Origin: Zychaea mexicana | Taxonomy: Eukaryota > Mucoromycota > Mucoromycetes > Mucorales > Lichtheimiaceae | Assembly (NCBI RefSeq): GCF_025766255.1 | Contig: NW_026516754.1 | Location: 121,777-185,776 of the forward strand | Direction of reading: 5' to 3' | DNA length: 64,000 nucleotides | Shown: in pieces, positions 10,685-22,989 of the stretch | Position numbering within the stretch: position 1 is the stretch's first letter | Layout of the letters: each line of letters opens with the position of its first letter | The notes under the pieces: model-generated | Told to the model about the DNA's origin: nothing | Seen by the model: the letters and a program-made list of their open reading frames with translations, nothing else | Databases searched by the model: none | Translations under genes and position numbers: made by a program

Positions 10685-11582
10685 TAGGGGTCGCAATTGG
10701 ATGGGTCGGGTCGGGTCAAGGGTCTGACCTGTCCGTTGACCTACGGGTCAAGAAACCACTGACCCGACCCGACCCGTTCAACCCGATGGGTCAAAACTCT
10801 GGTTGACGGGTCACTACTGATTTTGATTTGGTGACAAAGGAGGTGTCAATCAACCTGAGCTTGAGCACTGGAAGTGCAAAACTACATATATACACAGCTC
10901 TCTAAGATGATGGCACGCAAATTCCTAGCAGTGCTAGCAATATCTACGTTTTGTGTGATTATTCTTAAAGGTAAAGGGTTTGTGCCATAACAAAAGAAAT
11001 CGTTTGCGCTCACATGCATTAAAGAAAGCATAATGGTTAAAGTGTGGTTGAAAATCGACTTCCTTTAAATGCCCCTAATCCTTTTCCCTTTTCCCTTTCT
11101 TTTCATTTCTTCCTTCTTCTTTCATTTCTCTTTTCTTAATTCCTTCTACGTCTTTTGTCAAATCTCGTCTCTCACTGCCACTCTCTATTGTCTATTCTCA
11201 TTGCACTATTGCTACTTCTTTACTTTGCTACTTCTTTACTACTATTACATATATTGCTTATAGCTTACTTATCTTACACTTTTGAATATAAAATATGATC
11301 CCACAATGAAAAAGAATATAAGTACATTTTATGTTACAGTTCTATAGCAGACATATTGACAACTACATCTTTAATATAATGATCCTTTCCAACAAGAAGA
11401 TTGACTACTTGAATACAAGTACCTCATAGATATCATATGTATACACGGGTCACAACGGGTCAACGGGTCAGGTCAAGGGTTAGACGGGTTGACCCGCAGG
11501 TCAGAAAAGCATCAACCCGACCCGTTGACCCGTCCTCAACCCGTGGGTCGGTTTTGACCCACGGGTCAGATTGCGACCCCTA
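10685..11582. mobile_element. Non-autonomous hAT-type MITE with 8-bp target duplication
   Basis: TIRs are TAGGGGTCGCAAT at 10685 and its inverse ATTGCGACCCCTA ending at 11582. GGAATTGC flanks both sides (10677-10684, 11583-11590), an 8-bp duplication as made by hAT transposases. Both subterminal ~140-bp regions are packed with GGGTC/GACCC motifs in both orientations, probably transposase-binding sites. The interior is non-coding. Homologous ends occur at 13700, 38136 and 43849. Confidence 0.9.
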
Positions 11583-11590
11583 GGAATTGC

Positions 11591-13040
11591 TGGTGCGCGA
11601 TCAAGGAGAAAAAAGAATAAAGACAAGCTAAAAGAAAAATGACCCACTATAACAAATCATGCTCATTTTCTTACCAGCATCACTGTTTCTAACTTTTGAC
11701 ATGGCATTTATGTTCAGATCCTTTGGTAGTCGAGCTTTTTAAAGTTCATTTCGCCTATAAGTAATAAAGAAAAGAAGAAAAAAGTAAATAAGCCTCGTTT
11801 TTTTGTCTATCCCTATTTTTCTACTTTTCTTCTTACTCTATATCATTTTCTTAGACTTTTCCTTTGAACACACTATATTAACACGTCACCTTTATGCTCA
11901 TTAGATTCGTAGACATCGATTTACCATAAGCAAGTTGTAATGGAGTAATTACAAAGAAAATTGACTTTGAAAAAACAAGAAACTAAATAACCTGTTCCCT
12001 CTCTCCGCCTCCTGCCTGATTTGGGTTTTCTGTCTGCAAAATTCAAGTTTTGCAGCGGAGGCTACATTACCTCCAACACAACGTTTCAAAATTGACACGT
12101 GTGGTGTTTGGAAAAGGACAAAAGGTAGTATATAAAAAGGGAAAAGGTAGAAAGGGTTCAGAAGAATAGGGTTGATATGCGGTAAAATACAAATAGACAG
12201 AATTCAGAAAATAAAAAGGAATCAGGGGTATGATGAACGCGAAATACAAATACATAGATACACGATTACAATAACGGCAAGTTCCACTTCCGATGTCAAT
12301 TGTCAATCCACGAATATATGTCTGAAAACGCTTCATCTTTATTTTATCATGGGGTTAATCCCCTTTTATACACCTTGTCAACTGGGCGCGCTCGGCTGAG
12401 AGCGACGCCAGGCACAGAGGACAACGATCTCTATCGGATAGTTTGGACGGAGTAGAAGACGGGAAAATAGGGAAATGGATATAGCAATGTCTATACGACG
12501 GATGGAACATAAGAGAGGGAGTACGACGGAAATAAGAGGGGCCATGAAATTACAGGGTCATGGTAACAAGGTGAGGGTAACGAGGAAAAAGGACAATGGA
12601 GAATAATATAAACTGCGCAGGGCAGGTAGCATGAGTACGTGAGAGAGTATAATACGGAAAATAAGGACGGATAGAAATATAAGGGACGGGTCCCGTTAAA
12701 AGAAGCATAAAGAAGAAATAATATTCGGCGCCTATGGCCGGCACGATTTAGAGTTGAAGGAACGTAAAATGACGCGAGAGGAAATGACAGAATTATTTTC
12801 AGAAAAGAGCTAAGGGAAATAAGAAAAATAAAGGGAACTGACAGAAAGGGAAAAAGAAGTATGATAATCCCCGGATGGGGGGTGCGAGAAGAATTGTGGG
12901 GAGTTGGGGGGGAACCTGTGGATCGGATGACCATCGCCGGCAGAAAGATCCGCCACCGAAATCGCCCATGATTGGCCGAAGCCAGAATTCGTTCGTCGGA
13001 AATGAATGAGGCCGGAAAGCCCCACGCACTTTGTGTCAAA
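11591..13040. other. No gene seen; low-complexity intergenic DNA
   Basis: A long minus-strand frame over 12491-13039 reads as Phe/Ser/Pro/Leu-rich low-complexity peptide with no domain and is probably chance. A TATATAAAAAG lies at 12129-12139. The purine-rich plus strand could be an old LTR upstream of the tRNA gene, but no TG...CA boundaries were found. Confidence 0.4.
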
Positions 13041-13047
13041 ATGTCCA

Positions 13048-13121
13048 GCTCGCTTAGCTCAGCTGGTTAGAGCGTGGTGCTAATAACGCCAAGGTCAGAG
13101 GTTCGATCCCTCTAGTGAGCA
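13048..13121 (+). tRNA. tRNA-Ile (anticodon AAU)
   Basis: A 74-nt cloverleaf. Acceptor GCTCGCT pairs with AGTGAGC (one G-T), the D arm is GCTC/GAGC, the anticodon stem TGGTG/CGCCA has loop CTAATAA (anticodon AAU, Ile), and the T arm is AGAGG-TTCGATC-CCTCT. Discriminator A at 13121; no encoded CCA, as in eukaryotes; no intron. Internal A and B boxes (TAGCTCAGCTGG, GGTTCGATCC) are intact, so it is probably functional. Confidence 0.95.
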
Positions 13122-13264
13122 GACCCCATTGAAAAATAACATGAGAATTTTTTTGTAATATTGTCGTAGCCAGAAATGGCTGGTAATGCCTTTTACCTTT
13201 TTGGTTCTCTTGCCCCGTTTAGTAGAACACTTCTTTAGTCACACAATCCGCAGCTATGACTTCT

Positions 13265-13640
13265 TCCTCTTGTCGCACAGTTGAGCATTACATCATTACT
13301 CAGTAAACACTGCTGCGCAGCTACTCTTTGTCATTGTTATTAACATAGTTGTATATTATATTATTATCCATCATTACCGCAGTAGCTTAGACAAAACATA
13401 TAAGTATCCCTCCTCATCGCAAACAATAAACAGTATCAATCATCTTCTCTTTATTGTTTTGTTCCCCTTTTGTTCCTCTCTCTTCTCATTGGCTACGGAC
13501 TGATCCACCAAAAAGTGACACGACAATATTGTTAAGTTGCTTTTTAGCAGGTGAATCTGTAGCCAATGAGAAAGGATAACAACAAAGGGTAATCAGAGGA
13601 TAGAGAGTTGTTAAAAGATATTTTTTATTGCTAGTAATAG
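13265..13640. mobile_element. Divergent copy of a palindromic MITE family
   Basis: ccatcattaccgcagtagct at ~13379 onward and further flanking sequence match the reverse complement of 37724-38120. An internal inverted pair (cattggctac / gtagccaatg) marks the two arms. Non-coding. Confidence 0.65.
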
Positions 13641-13699
13641 TGTGGTTATTTATAACCTTTTTCTAATAAACTACCTCAGTACTTACCCTATGATACAAC

Positions 13700-13818
13700 T
13701 AGGGGTCAGGTTGGGTCAGGGGTCTGACCTGTTGACCTATGGGTCAAGAAAACACTGACATGGCCCGAACCATTCAACCCAACGGGTCAAGACTGATTTT
13801 GATATTATAGCATTTTGT
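13700..13818. mobile_element. hAT-type MITE, left part, interrupted by a larger element
   Basis: Begins TAGGGGTC and carries the GGGTC/GACCC subterminal repeats of the hAT family. It breaks off after gactgattttgatattata. Sequence that follows this point in an uninterrupted copy resumes at ~22300 (tcaatcaacctgaacttgag) and ends ~22350, so the two pieces are one hAT element split by the 13812-22297 insertion. Its right terminus is not visible. Confidence 0.75.
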
Positions 13819-13958
13819 GTTTGAAACTATAAAATTTCTAGGGGGTGTAATATAGAGATGAACACTGGTGCGAAATACTGTATTTGATTGGTTGGAGAAT
13901 AGAAATGATTCGTGATAAACAGACTCTCCCTAGTGAGAAATTAAGGGCGTCTAATAGC

Positions 13959-14195
13959 TCACTTCCTTTTTTTCCATGGGCGATGGACGCTGTCTAAGAA
14001 TGCATCAGGCTTATTTTCATAGTATGAATCAATCTTATATTCATCACGACAAAATTTCATTAAACAAGGTCTTACCTCACAGCTAACTTCTTTTCCCCAG
14101 TGGCGACGAGGGCATTCAACAACGCCACGCTTGCTTCCCACACCAATGAGCTTTTTCATCCATAACAACAAGACATTCAATGAACAGTGTGACAT
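13959..14195 (-). other. TIR-borne short ORF, left copy (78 aa)
   Basis: The right TIR holds the same C-terminal part at 21815-22138 (DEYKIDSYYENKPDAFLDSV in both). The N-terminal portions diverge by indels. Either decayed coding sequence captured in the TIR or chance; no domain recognised. Confidence 0.35.
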
Positions 14196-14627
14196 GTTCT
14201 ACTAGTACGAGCCAATTTTTAGAGCTTCAAATCTATTTTGTGACAAGGTTTTCTGAATCTACAGTGGATCAATTCCTTCCTCATCTCATTCTTTTTTTTT
14301 CGTCAACAGGTAAACTCGCATTGCTGGCCATACCAGCTGTACTGCCATAGTTCAAGCTGAAGACTGAAAATTCTAGCAAGTGCATTTTTGCCACAGGTAT
14401 CTAGACTCTTAAAGGGCATCATTTTTACTTGAATATAATATTTATTGCACAGAGAAAAAAAAGTTTGGCATAAGTATAACTAGTGTAGAAGGACAGGTGC
14501 ATAGTGAAAGAGTGGAATGGAAAAAAATAAGTTGACATAGGTACGACTAGTGTGCATGAAGAAAGAAGTGGAAAAGGAGGGCATAAAAAAGGAGTGTAAT
14601 GGGTACAGAAAAAACATAATAGCATTC

Positions 14628-15841
14628 CTACTGGATTTGCTCTTTTGCTAAGCAGCGATCGATATACGACTTGGCTTCGCTCACCCAACGAATACATTCT
14701 GCAGCTGTGATCGTCTCCGTGGCTTCCTTAATATGGCTTGCCAAGCTATCTTCATTGTCAAAGGGTTCGTCGTATGCGCGATTGGATGGCCTCCCAACAT
14801 GGACGGCACGGGTCAAGGAACATAGAATTGTTGGGCATGTAAAGTGGGAAATGGCCTGCATTCCGCACCGCGTTCACAAACGGCCTTTCCCGGAACAAGT
14901 GTCTGTTTGCCATGACAACACCCATCGAAACTCGCCTTAACTGATGGTTTTGAAAACCTCACTGGTAAACTGGATTAAGTGGTCCGGAGCAGTGCCTTTT
15001 GCCTTGCCGACCTTCTCCATCTGTCGCTGCTTCCTTTGAGCTTTAGCCACCATCGCCTCTTGGGAAACGGCCAAACACCCCCTGCAGTGAGGCATAAGAA
15101 GATGTTCAAATCGTAGGATTTGGCCTCAACCTTGTTGTGCGTGCTTCACGACAAGGTCTCCACATAACAACCGCTCCTTCGCTGATGAACATGCAGCCTT
15201 CGATGTAGTCTAGACTACGGGACATCAGCTCACCGGCAAACTTGCTACGACTTTCCAGAATATCGCTGGTGGCGGTGTAGGGAGGGACTGCTGGTAGTAC
15301 AAGCGTGAATGCAACTGTTTGCTGGATTTGCTCCTTGACAGTTTTTTGACTAATTTTTAAACCTTTTAAATTTGTAGTATTAGTATGATAAAACGAGTAT
15401 TCAAGTCATGTTGCATGTTGTAATAAATAGCTCACCTTCTAGTTGCTGGCACAGATCATCCTACGCATCCTTGACCTTTACGACGTTCGCATTTTGGTCA
15501 GCTACGCTTTTGACGTAGAGATCCACGATTTGCCTTTGTTCATCGGTGAGGTCGATCTTGCGCAGTCTCTTTATCTGGTTCTTGGCCTTATAACCTGGAG
15601 TCAGACTGCTGTCTTCTTTGTGTTGCTTGTACAACTGATGGGTGCGTGAATTACTGATGTTGGTCAATTCAGCTGCTTTTCGCACGGACAGCTTCTTATA
15701 CTCCACCAAACCGATCATCTTTGCCACCTGATGAGGAGTATACTTGATCAACGTCCACACGTAGTCAGCTGGTGCAATAGGTTTGAACGTTAAATCGTAG
15801 TCGTCGCTATTATCACTGCATGAGATGTCGTCAACAGCCAT
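14628..15841 (-). pseudogene. Decayed IS630-like transposase
   Basis: The N-terminal part (15461-15841) has an acidic leader, YVWTLIKYTPHQVAKMIGLV and an HTH with basic tail, parallel to the N-terminus of the 19809 gene. The middle (14861-15440) is frameshifted and contains stops. The C-terminal part (14628-14861) ends IRWVSEAKSYIDRCLAKEQI, as in other IS630-like proteins here. Where the active-site Asp residues should be, translation gives FISEG and VVMAN, so the catalytic residues are lost. A dead copy of a second IS630 lineage, on the strand opposite to the better-preserved gene. Confidence 0.7.
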
Positions 15842-16210
15842 AGTGTTTTAGCCATTGCCATTGGTGCGGTCAATATCAATAGCAATATCTTGTGCATCGT
15901 CACCAGAGGTCGAGGTGGTAGCACTGGTTTCGCGCAGATAGGTGTTTTTGCTGACTTCGTAGTAGTAGTAGAAAGTGGTAGAGATCATGTTTAATGAAAT
16001 GGGATGCTGTTGATAGATTGTCTTAGTAAATCAATAAAATCTACTGCGTTTATATATGTTCTGGAAACGTGTTTGCGTATACATCATGAATATTGTGCTC
16101 ATATAGTGCATCTATCATTGAGATTTACATATTGGTAGAGTGTCTGTGCTCTACTGTACAGCTTGATACCACGGTTTTATGTCACAAAGTCTACGATTAT
16201 AGTAAGCACA
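15842..16210. other. No gene seen
   Basis: Short spacer between the two minus-strand transposase relics. No repeats or motifs of note. Confidence 0.4.
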
Positions 16211-16618
16211 TTATTCCATGCAAAAAAGAATTAAACAAGTTTTGGCATCACAGATATCAAGTGCAGATTTATTAAAAACTAAAATTACGCGGATTGGATA
16301 AATGTAAATTTTGAAATCGAACAGAAATAGCTGCATCGCTGTCATGCTCTGGGAAATTTTGTTTTGTTGGTGCCGATATTGCTGCTCAAGCTCCAAAAGG
16401 AACCTGTGCCGTCTGTGCCATGTCCAATGCACCGTGGCTGTGGACAGTTTAATGTATTCGGCTATGCTTTTCATTGTGTGCCCAGCCTGATACAAATGTA
16501 TCATCGTCCCCTTTCTTCCAGAGAGATTACCCTGCGACGGCAGTGTGGAGTACCTAGGGGCGCTTGTTGCCTTTCTGGTAGGCGGCCTGTGTAGTCGAAC
16601 CTTCGTCGGGCATCCCAA
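16211..16618 (-). pseudogene. Tc1-like transposase N-terminal HTH fragment
   Basis: Translation contains LSGRKGTMIHLYQAGHTMKS followed by IAEYIKLSTATVHWTWHR, typical of the first helix-turn-helix of Tc1/IS630 transposases. No catalytic domain follows; the rest is AT-rich noise. It differs from the HTHs of the 14628 and 19809 genes, so it is a third lineage. Confidence 0.5.
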
Positions 16619-17750
16619 TCATCGAGAACACCCGGGTTGTCCCACATATACTCCTCACGCAGCTCTAGGTATCCTTATTAATAAATGCAGTTAATATCAC
16701 CTGGCTAATTAGAGTAATAACAAAAGTATATGTAGCGCTACAATCATACTCTGCATAGTTGGGTCGTTCAATATGCGTTCCATGATATGTTTACTGGTTA
16801 CTTGACGGTAGGTAAGGACGAAGATTATGTTGGTGATATATAGCGACAAAGAAATAAGCGTATGGATAATGTAAAACATTTAACGGGCTTGAATGATTAA
16901 ATTTGCCAGATTTTTATATCGAAATTGCATAAAACACGGCAAGATTTCTTAATGTGAGGTTCCTTAATATATTACGAGCTGACGATGCGACATCAGAAAC
17001 AGCGCTAACGGACACTCTGTACTACTAATGGGAAGCTTACAAGGGCATTGTCTGTACGACGATACGTGTGGTTGCGCCTCATACTGTGCATAGGAGAGAT
17101 CGATGATTTCGTCAAAAGGAAATTGGATCGCAGATAGTATAGCAAAAAAAATATAATAGGTATGTAGTTATGTAAAAATGTTATCTGAAATCATATTAAA
17201 CTGTATGCAGTAAATACTCGTCGCATGGTCGATCCATCTGTTATGATCGATAAAGAAGTTTTCTGGTTATATACGTTCTCCTTGAATGGTGGCTACTGTA
17301 TTGGCATCAGTCGAATATGAAGTTGGTTTTGTTATCTATGATACAGCAGCGAATGTATTGGAGCACTATCTAATTTTAATATTATTGAGCTTAAAATAGC
17401 TATTAGGTCGGAAAGATACATGCAACCATGGTCTTCTGTTATTATAACATGCTGTCAAAACGAATTACAGCAGCAAAGCTCCATGTGGTACTCTGTTGTG
17501 TGCTACGAAATAAATCAGGGAACTAGATCGTATAGAAAACTCCATGCAGCCCAAAAAACATTGAGCTAATCTAAAAGGGGCTAAATGAAGTAAGAATAGC
17601 TATAGAATGAGCGAGCATAACGTTGAATGAATGAAAAAACACGACGAATGAATAGATATAACGAATAACCATAATAATAGAAGCATACATGATCGATGGA
17701 ACAAGCATCATAATAGTAGTAAAGCAAACGTTGTAGTAAGCAAATCAAAC
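16619..17750. other. No gene seen
   Basis: Non-coding interior of the long-TIR element; only short reading frames. No recognisable repeat. Confidence 0.4.
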
Positions 17751-17754
17751 AAAT

Positions 17755-17960
17755 AAAACGAACGTGGCAAGCAAATCTAACGAATGAAACGAACGTGGAG
17801 AGCAAATCTAACAAATGAAACGAACGTGGCAAGCAAATCTAACAAATGAAACGAATGTGGCGAGCAAATCTAACAAATGAAACGAATATGGCAAGCAAAT
17901 CTAACGAATGATATGAATGTGGCGAGCGAATCTAACGAATTTAATGATCATGGCAAGCAA
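17755..17960. repeat. ~31-bp direct tandem repeat, about 6-7 units
   Basis: Consensus GAAACGAACGTGGCAAGCAA then ATCTAACAAAT, repeated head to tail with increasing divergence toward 17960. Related degenerate motifs (aatgaaacga) continue to ~18010. Confidence 0.85.
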
Positions 17961-19700
17961 GCATTACAAAATGTAACATACACAGGGGTCAAACATAGCT
18001 AATGAAACGCAATAGTAAAAGGAGAGAATGAAGCTAGCAAATGTAATAAACTGTTTAGCAAATAATTAAAAAGCGAAATGAACAGAACGAATGCGTGATC
18101 CAATATATTAAACGAGTGAGCACATATATCAAAACGAATGCAACAGATAGTCTGTACAGATAGTCTTTTTTAGGAAAAGAATGAACTTAACTAACAGATG
18201 TATAAACCATTCGTACAGAGCGAATAAATTAATAAAACGAAATCATTGATCCGACAAACATAATGCATAAATGGTGCGCCATGCAAATATTATAACATGC
18301 AATTATATGTATACTAGCAGAAAATCTATTATGCAAACGATTCAAATCTCCTTTACAGAAGCAGGACTATCGTTTTGCACAGAGAAATTAACCTAAAAGG
18401 GAAACAAAAAAAATGAACAGAACAGAGAGAGAAGAATAATGTAAGGTGCGGACAGGAACAAGACAAGACAAGGACAGAAAGACCGGACGAGAATGTGCTA
18501 GGTGCTTTCAGCAAGAACAGGACAAGACAAGAAGGAAACCTGGAGGTAGGAGAGCAGATGATGAGAGAAGATATAAGGAACAAGGTATAGGATGGAAACA
18601 AGATATCTGACTGATGTTTTATTATTCAAAGACTATGGTGTTTATATATCTTTTACTATGGAATTTAATAATGCGAATAAACGGAAAGATTGGTATTAGG
18701 GTTGATAATTCGGACGATGATGATGGATGATATTGTTACTTGGGGATTTAATAAGTGATCATCGAGGTTGAGGGTGATCACTTAGTAGAGGTCGAGGAAT
18801 GTTCATAACAAATAATCTTTTTAAATAGATATACATATCGAAATAAATCGCCATATTGGACGTACTGGCATATAAAATTATAGTTCAAATGCATTCTAAG
18901 CAAACTACATAATAGCCTACAGTTGCACAGAGCGAACTGGCATAGAAAGAACACATACAAAAAAGGAGAAGTGAACAGTCCACTAGTGACTGACATTTGC
19001 CAAAAGAAAGGTATACTGATGACAAGAGGGTAATAAATAGAATCTGCTCAACGAGCATATCGATCATACGTAAATGGTTTTCGAGATGCAATAGCACGCG
19101 TGTATCAAATCATGAAAATTGTAAGGTAACAAAAACAGTATGGCATAGACAGTGTATGTAGCAAATCTATCACCCCCTTTTTCATACCATCTGAGCACCC
19201 CCTTTGATTGATGATCTGTTTATATTTTATGGCTTCTATCTTAATCTTATTTATTATGATGTACATATCTCTATTATCCATAGTTGTAAAAGTCTTCCAG
19301 AAATTTTTAGACTCATATTTAACGACCATGTCTGTGCGCATGTAGCACTTCCAGCACATCGCTGCTTGTGCCACCCATGTATATAATTGTGATCAATACC
19401 TATATACTATTTATGATTTTCCCTCTATCAAATACGCTGTTGTATTTTTAGATTGAGTGTGTATGTGCTCTAATAGCACTGTAACAAAATATATTCATCC
19501 AATTATTCTCATTGTTACTAGTGGCAACAAATTAAGATAGTGATCATGAAATGATACGAACGTGATTCTATTACTGCAGATGAACTACTACATAGAAGTT
19601 CAATTTTGCTGCAAGTGACTGGTAGGTGCATACCATATACACATTACTGGCTTATTTACATGGCCAATGCTATGTTCTTGGCCAAAGTGCCTTGCACTTT
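17961..19700. other. No gene seen
   Basis: Interior of the long-TIR element. Reading frames are short and compositionally random; an A/G-rich stretch at 18405-18600 gives a Ser/Leu-rich minus-strand frame I regard as spurious. Confidence 0.4.
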
Positions 19701-19704
19701 TATA

Positions 19705-19722
19705 GTTGATATATATAGTCTC
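19705..19722 (+). promoter_or_regulatory. Candidate TATA box of the IS630-like gene
   Basis: gttgatatatatagtctc lies ~90 bp upstream of the ATG at 19809. Position only. Confidence 0.35.
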
Positions 19723-19808
19723 TCTTTTTCTCATTTGAACATACACAACTCTTCACTTCTATCTATTTTTCTAAACAACTCGTTATCGTTAGTATTAAGG
19801 ATCACAAC

Positions 19809-21221
19809 ATGCAACAAGAACAACCTGCTACCGTCGCTACTGATTCACAGTCTACTATCACCATGTATCACTATCAACCAGATGGTGATTACTACGTGCG
19901 TGACGGTCCAGAAACTGAGGCAGATTCATGTGTTCGTACCGTGTACAGGATGACTGTTGTCCCTGAGGATGGTGACGCAGGCGAAGCTGGTAACATGGAC
20001 ATCGATGAAGCACCAACACTCGACGACGATATCATCATGACTTCAGAGCCAGTCAACTATACATGGACGCGTTATAAATATTCTGCACGCCAAGTCGGTC
20101 AACTCGTCAATCTCTATATCGACCGAGGTGATCCGGTTCGTACAGCTGCTGCAAAGGCTGGTATTGTACAAGCGTCGGCATACAACATCATAAAGGAAGC
20201 AGCAAATGACAGAAAGGTGCTCCCTGGATATCTACCAGCAACCGATGTTGAACGAGGAAACAACAAAAAGCTGAACGGCCTACATTCCGCTTTTATCAAA
20301 GTCAAGATTGACCAGTGTCCCACTATAGCTGTGAAGGACGTGCATGAAAAACTATATAGTACTTTTAAAGGTTTGTTAGCAAAATATCAACAGAATGTAT
20401 AAGTAAACTTGTTGCATAGTCTACATCGCTAAAATTATATTGAAGATCTTACTATTAGTGAAAGTGCTGTATATCGGCATATTACAGAAAAACTCAAATA
20501 CCCCTTGAAGCGCACTAAAAGAATACCTGCCTACCGTAATTCCACCAGGGGCCTTGACGAGCGAGCTGCCTTTGTTGCTGACCTAAAAACCTAGGGAATC
20601 GCTTATAGTACAAATTGTGTCTTCATTGACGAGTGTGGGTTCTCGAAGGCATACGCACGTCCTTCAGCTTGGTCAAAGATAGGCACTCCAGCAGCTGTTA
20701 CTGTCCCAGCACTGCGATCCATCAACGTCAGTATTATTGGCGCTATGTTGAGCAAAGGCGTTATATTGCTTTCAAGGCATGCACTACCAGAAGAATACAA
20801 GCAAACGACACCAGAGTCATCTCGTAAACGGAAAAGAACGGCCCATGGTACAACACGCGATCATTTCTTTAATTTCATTAACAATTTGGTGGACATTCTG
20901 GAGGAGTTGGGCTTTCGAAACATGTGCCTAGTTATGGACAATGCAAGGATCCACAAGTGGGACAAGATCGAAGAAGCAATCGAAAGAGGCGGCTATTGCA
21001 TAATTTTTGTCCCTACATATTCACCATTTTTAAATCCCATCGAAGAATGCTGGTCAAAGATCAAGGGCCATGTTACAAAAAAACCGCTGACAACTGAAGA
21101 TGACCTTATTGGACGAATCGAAAAAGCAGCATTTACAGTGACCGAAACCGATTGCCAACACTGGGTCGATCACTCGCAATCCTACTTTCCTGCATGCCTA
21201 GCAAAGCAGCCTATTATATAG
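19809..21221 (+). pseudogene. IS630/Tc1-type transposase, one intron and one Trp-to-stop
   Basis: An acidic N-terminal leader (~80 aa) is followed by YTWTRYKYSARQVGQLVNLY, an HTH domain, then the DDE core: FIDECGF (first Asp), CLVMDNARIH (second Asp), FLNPIEECW (Glu). The C-terminus ends YFPACLAKQPII. A 75-nt GT-AG intron at 20371-20445 (phase 1) joins STFK to DLTISESAVYRHI. A TAG at 20592-20594 interrupts ADLKT-GIAYSTNCVFID in an otherwise open frame; TGG changed to TAG is the simplest reading. All catalytic residues are present, so inactivation is recent. It is the best candidate for the transposase of the surrounding element, though it could be an independent insertion. Confidence 0.8.
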
Positions 21222-21239
21222 GTATAGCCCTGATTTTAG

Positions 21240-21704
21240 TTCTCTTCCTTTTACTACTTTTACTGTAATACCAATACATTTCACCCTCTAGATTATATAA
21301 AACACGTTTTGGAACAGTATGATTATGTCATTAGAAACGATAGTGTAGCTGGACGTGATGTTGGTTACAGTAAATCACGTTCGTATTATCACTCTTCTGC
21401 TGTAGCAAAGTTGATTCTACATATAAATCAGAGATCCTCACTCTCAGACTTCCTATCTTCCTTCCACATAATAAATTCACCGCTCAAAGGTGCTACATAC
21501 AGCACGCCTGCTTCGGTAAGCTTCGTACTAAAAGTGATTTTAGCTTGCTACAATGTTCGAGTAGGCCATACCAGGGAAAAATGATCTGTCCACCTATTAG
21601 AACATTTTGTACAGTGTGCAGTTGTTACAGAGCAATCACTCTCACCAGCTAATAAATAAATTCTATGATGAAATGCATCAGGTCATATACATCGCTTGTG
21701 CACT
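21240..21704. other. No gene seen
   Basis: Between the transposase stop and the right TIR. One 91-codon plus-strand frame (21309-21584) shows no domain and is probably chance. Confidence 0.4.
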
Positions 21705-22297
21705 TGCTAAAATTTTCAGTCTTCATGCTTGAACTATAGTAGTACAGCTGGTATGGCCAGCAATGCGAGTTTACCTGTTGGACGAAAAAAAAAAGAATGA
21801 GATGAAGGAAGGAATTGATCCACTGTAGATTCAGAAAGCCTTGTCATAAAATAGATGTTGAAGCTCTAAAAATTGGCTGCGTACTAGTGGAACATGTCAC
21901 ACTGTTCATTGAATGTCTTGTTGTTATGGATGAAAAAGCTCGATTGGTGTCGGGGAAGCAAGCGCGGTGCACTGTTGAATGCCCTCCGTCGCCCACGGGG
22001 AAAAGGAAGTTAGCCGTGAGGCAAGACCTCTGTTTAATGAAATTTTGTTGTGATGAATATAAGATTGATTCATACTATGAAAATAAGCCTGATGCGTTCT
22101 TAGACAGCGTCCATCGCCCATGGAAAAAAAGGAAGTGAGCCATTAGACGCCCTTAATTTCTCACCAGGGAGAGTCTGTTTATCACGAATCATTTCTATTC
22201 TCCAACCAATCAAATACAGTATTTCGCACTGGTGTTCATCTCTATATTACACCCCCTAGAAATTTTATAGTTTCAAACGCAAAACGCTGTATGATGA

Positions 22298-22350
22298 AAA
22301 AAGTATCAATCAACCTGAACTTGAGCACTGGAAGTACAAAACTCCATATA
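22298..22350. mobile_element. Continuation of the split hAT-type MITE
   Basis: gtatcaatcaacctgaactt and the following gagcactggaagtacaaaac match the interior of the hAT MITEs at 10845-10890 and (inverted) 43660-43710. It ends at a junction with AT-rich DNA at ~22351. Confidence 0.65.
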
Positions 22351-22885
22351 GGGAGTTAATCAGCAACTACCAAACCTTAATAATATCTATTGTTTAAAAA
22401 AAATCTATAGATTCAAAAAAACTTTATAAATGTTTGGAAGTTTATCACCTAGCAATAAAATAAAAGTAATTTTATTATAGAATTGATTATACATCCATTT
22501 TTGAAAAAAATAAAAGGCAATACATTTTACAATTTGCTATAGTAAATTGTTAATTTTGTATCTTAGGCTTTATTTTTTCACTCAAAATTGACAGTCACTT
22601 AATGAAATTCCTTGTTGCTAACGTAGAAAAAAACATAATTTATAGCTACTGTATAATAACATTTTGGTGTAATTTTTCCAAAAATCACATTGTCATTAGT
22701 TACTATAGTAATTATTTTTTCTATTTAAAAATTGATTTTATATATTATTTTTTTTAAAAATTGAAATTTTTTATAGTATATAAATTAGATATTAAAATAT
22801 AAGATAAATTTAGAATAATTATATAGATATTTATGTCTAGTTGCTACCTAAGGTTATAAGTTTTCCCTAATTGCTTACTCAATAA
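22351..22885. mobile_element. AT-rich insert, possible member of the GGAGG-ended family
   Basis: Begins gggagttaatcagcaact exactly where hAT homology stops, resembling the ggaggttaac tips at 43138 and 56340. Near 22842 an inverted tagttgctacctaaggttat mirrors the start. Extremely A/T-rich, no ORF. Assignment is tentative. Confidence 0.35.
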
Positions 22886-22989
22886 GTTAAAAGAACGGTT
22901 TTTATAAATTTCAAAATGGTTTTTGATGAACACATAGGGTTTTTCATCTCCTAGCAGACGTTTGAACTTTTATTTAGGCAGAAGGGATT

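Larger units (their letters stand above)
13812..22297. mobile_element. ~8.5-kb long-TIR element containing IS630-like genes
   Basis: Inverted repeats of ~580 bp bound the region: 13812-~14390 and ~21705-22297. Matching outer tips are tttgaaactataaaatttct at 13824 and its inverse near 22263. Each arm carries the same short reading frame, ending in FLDSVHRPWKKRK. Inside are one nearly intact and two decayed IS630/Tc1-like genes and much non-coding DNA. It sits inside the hAT relic. No perfect target duplication is visible, so the exact termini (±10 bp) and the mobilising family are uncertain. Confidence 0.7.

Noticed and set aside
12491..13039. 182-codon minus-strand ORF before tRNA-Ile
   Set aside because: Low-complexity Phe/Ser/Pro/Leu composition, overlapping open frames on the same strand, no domain.
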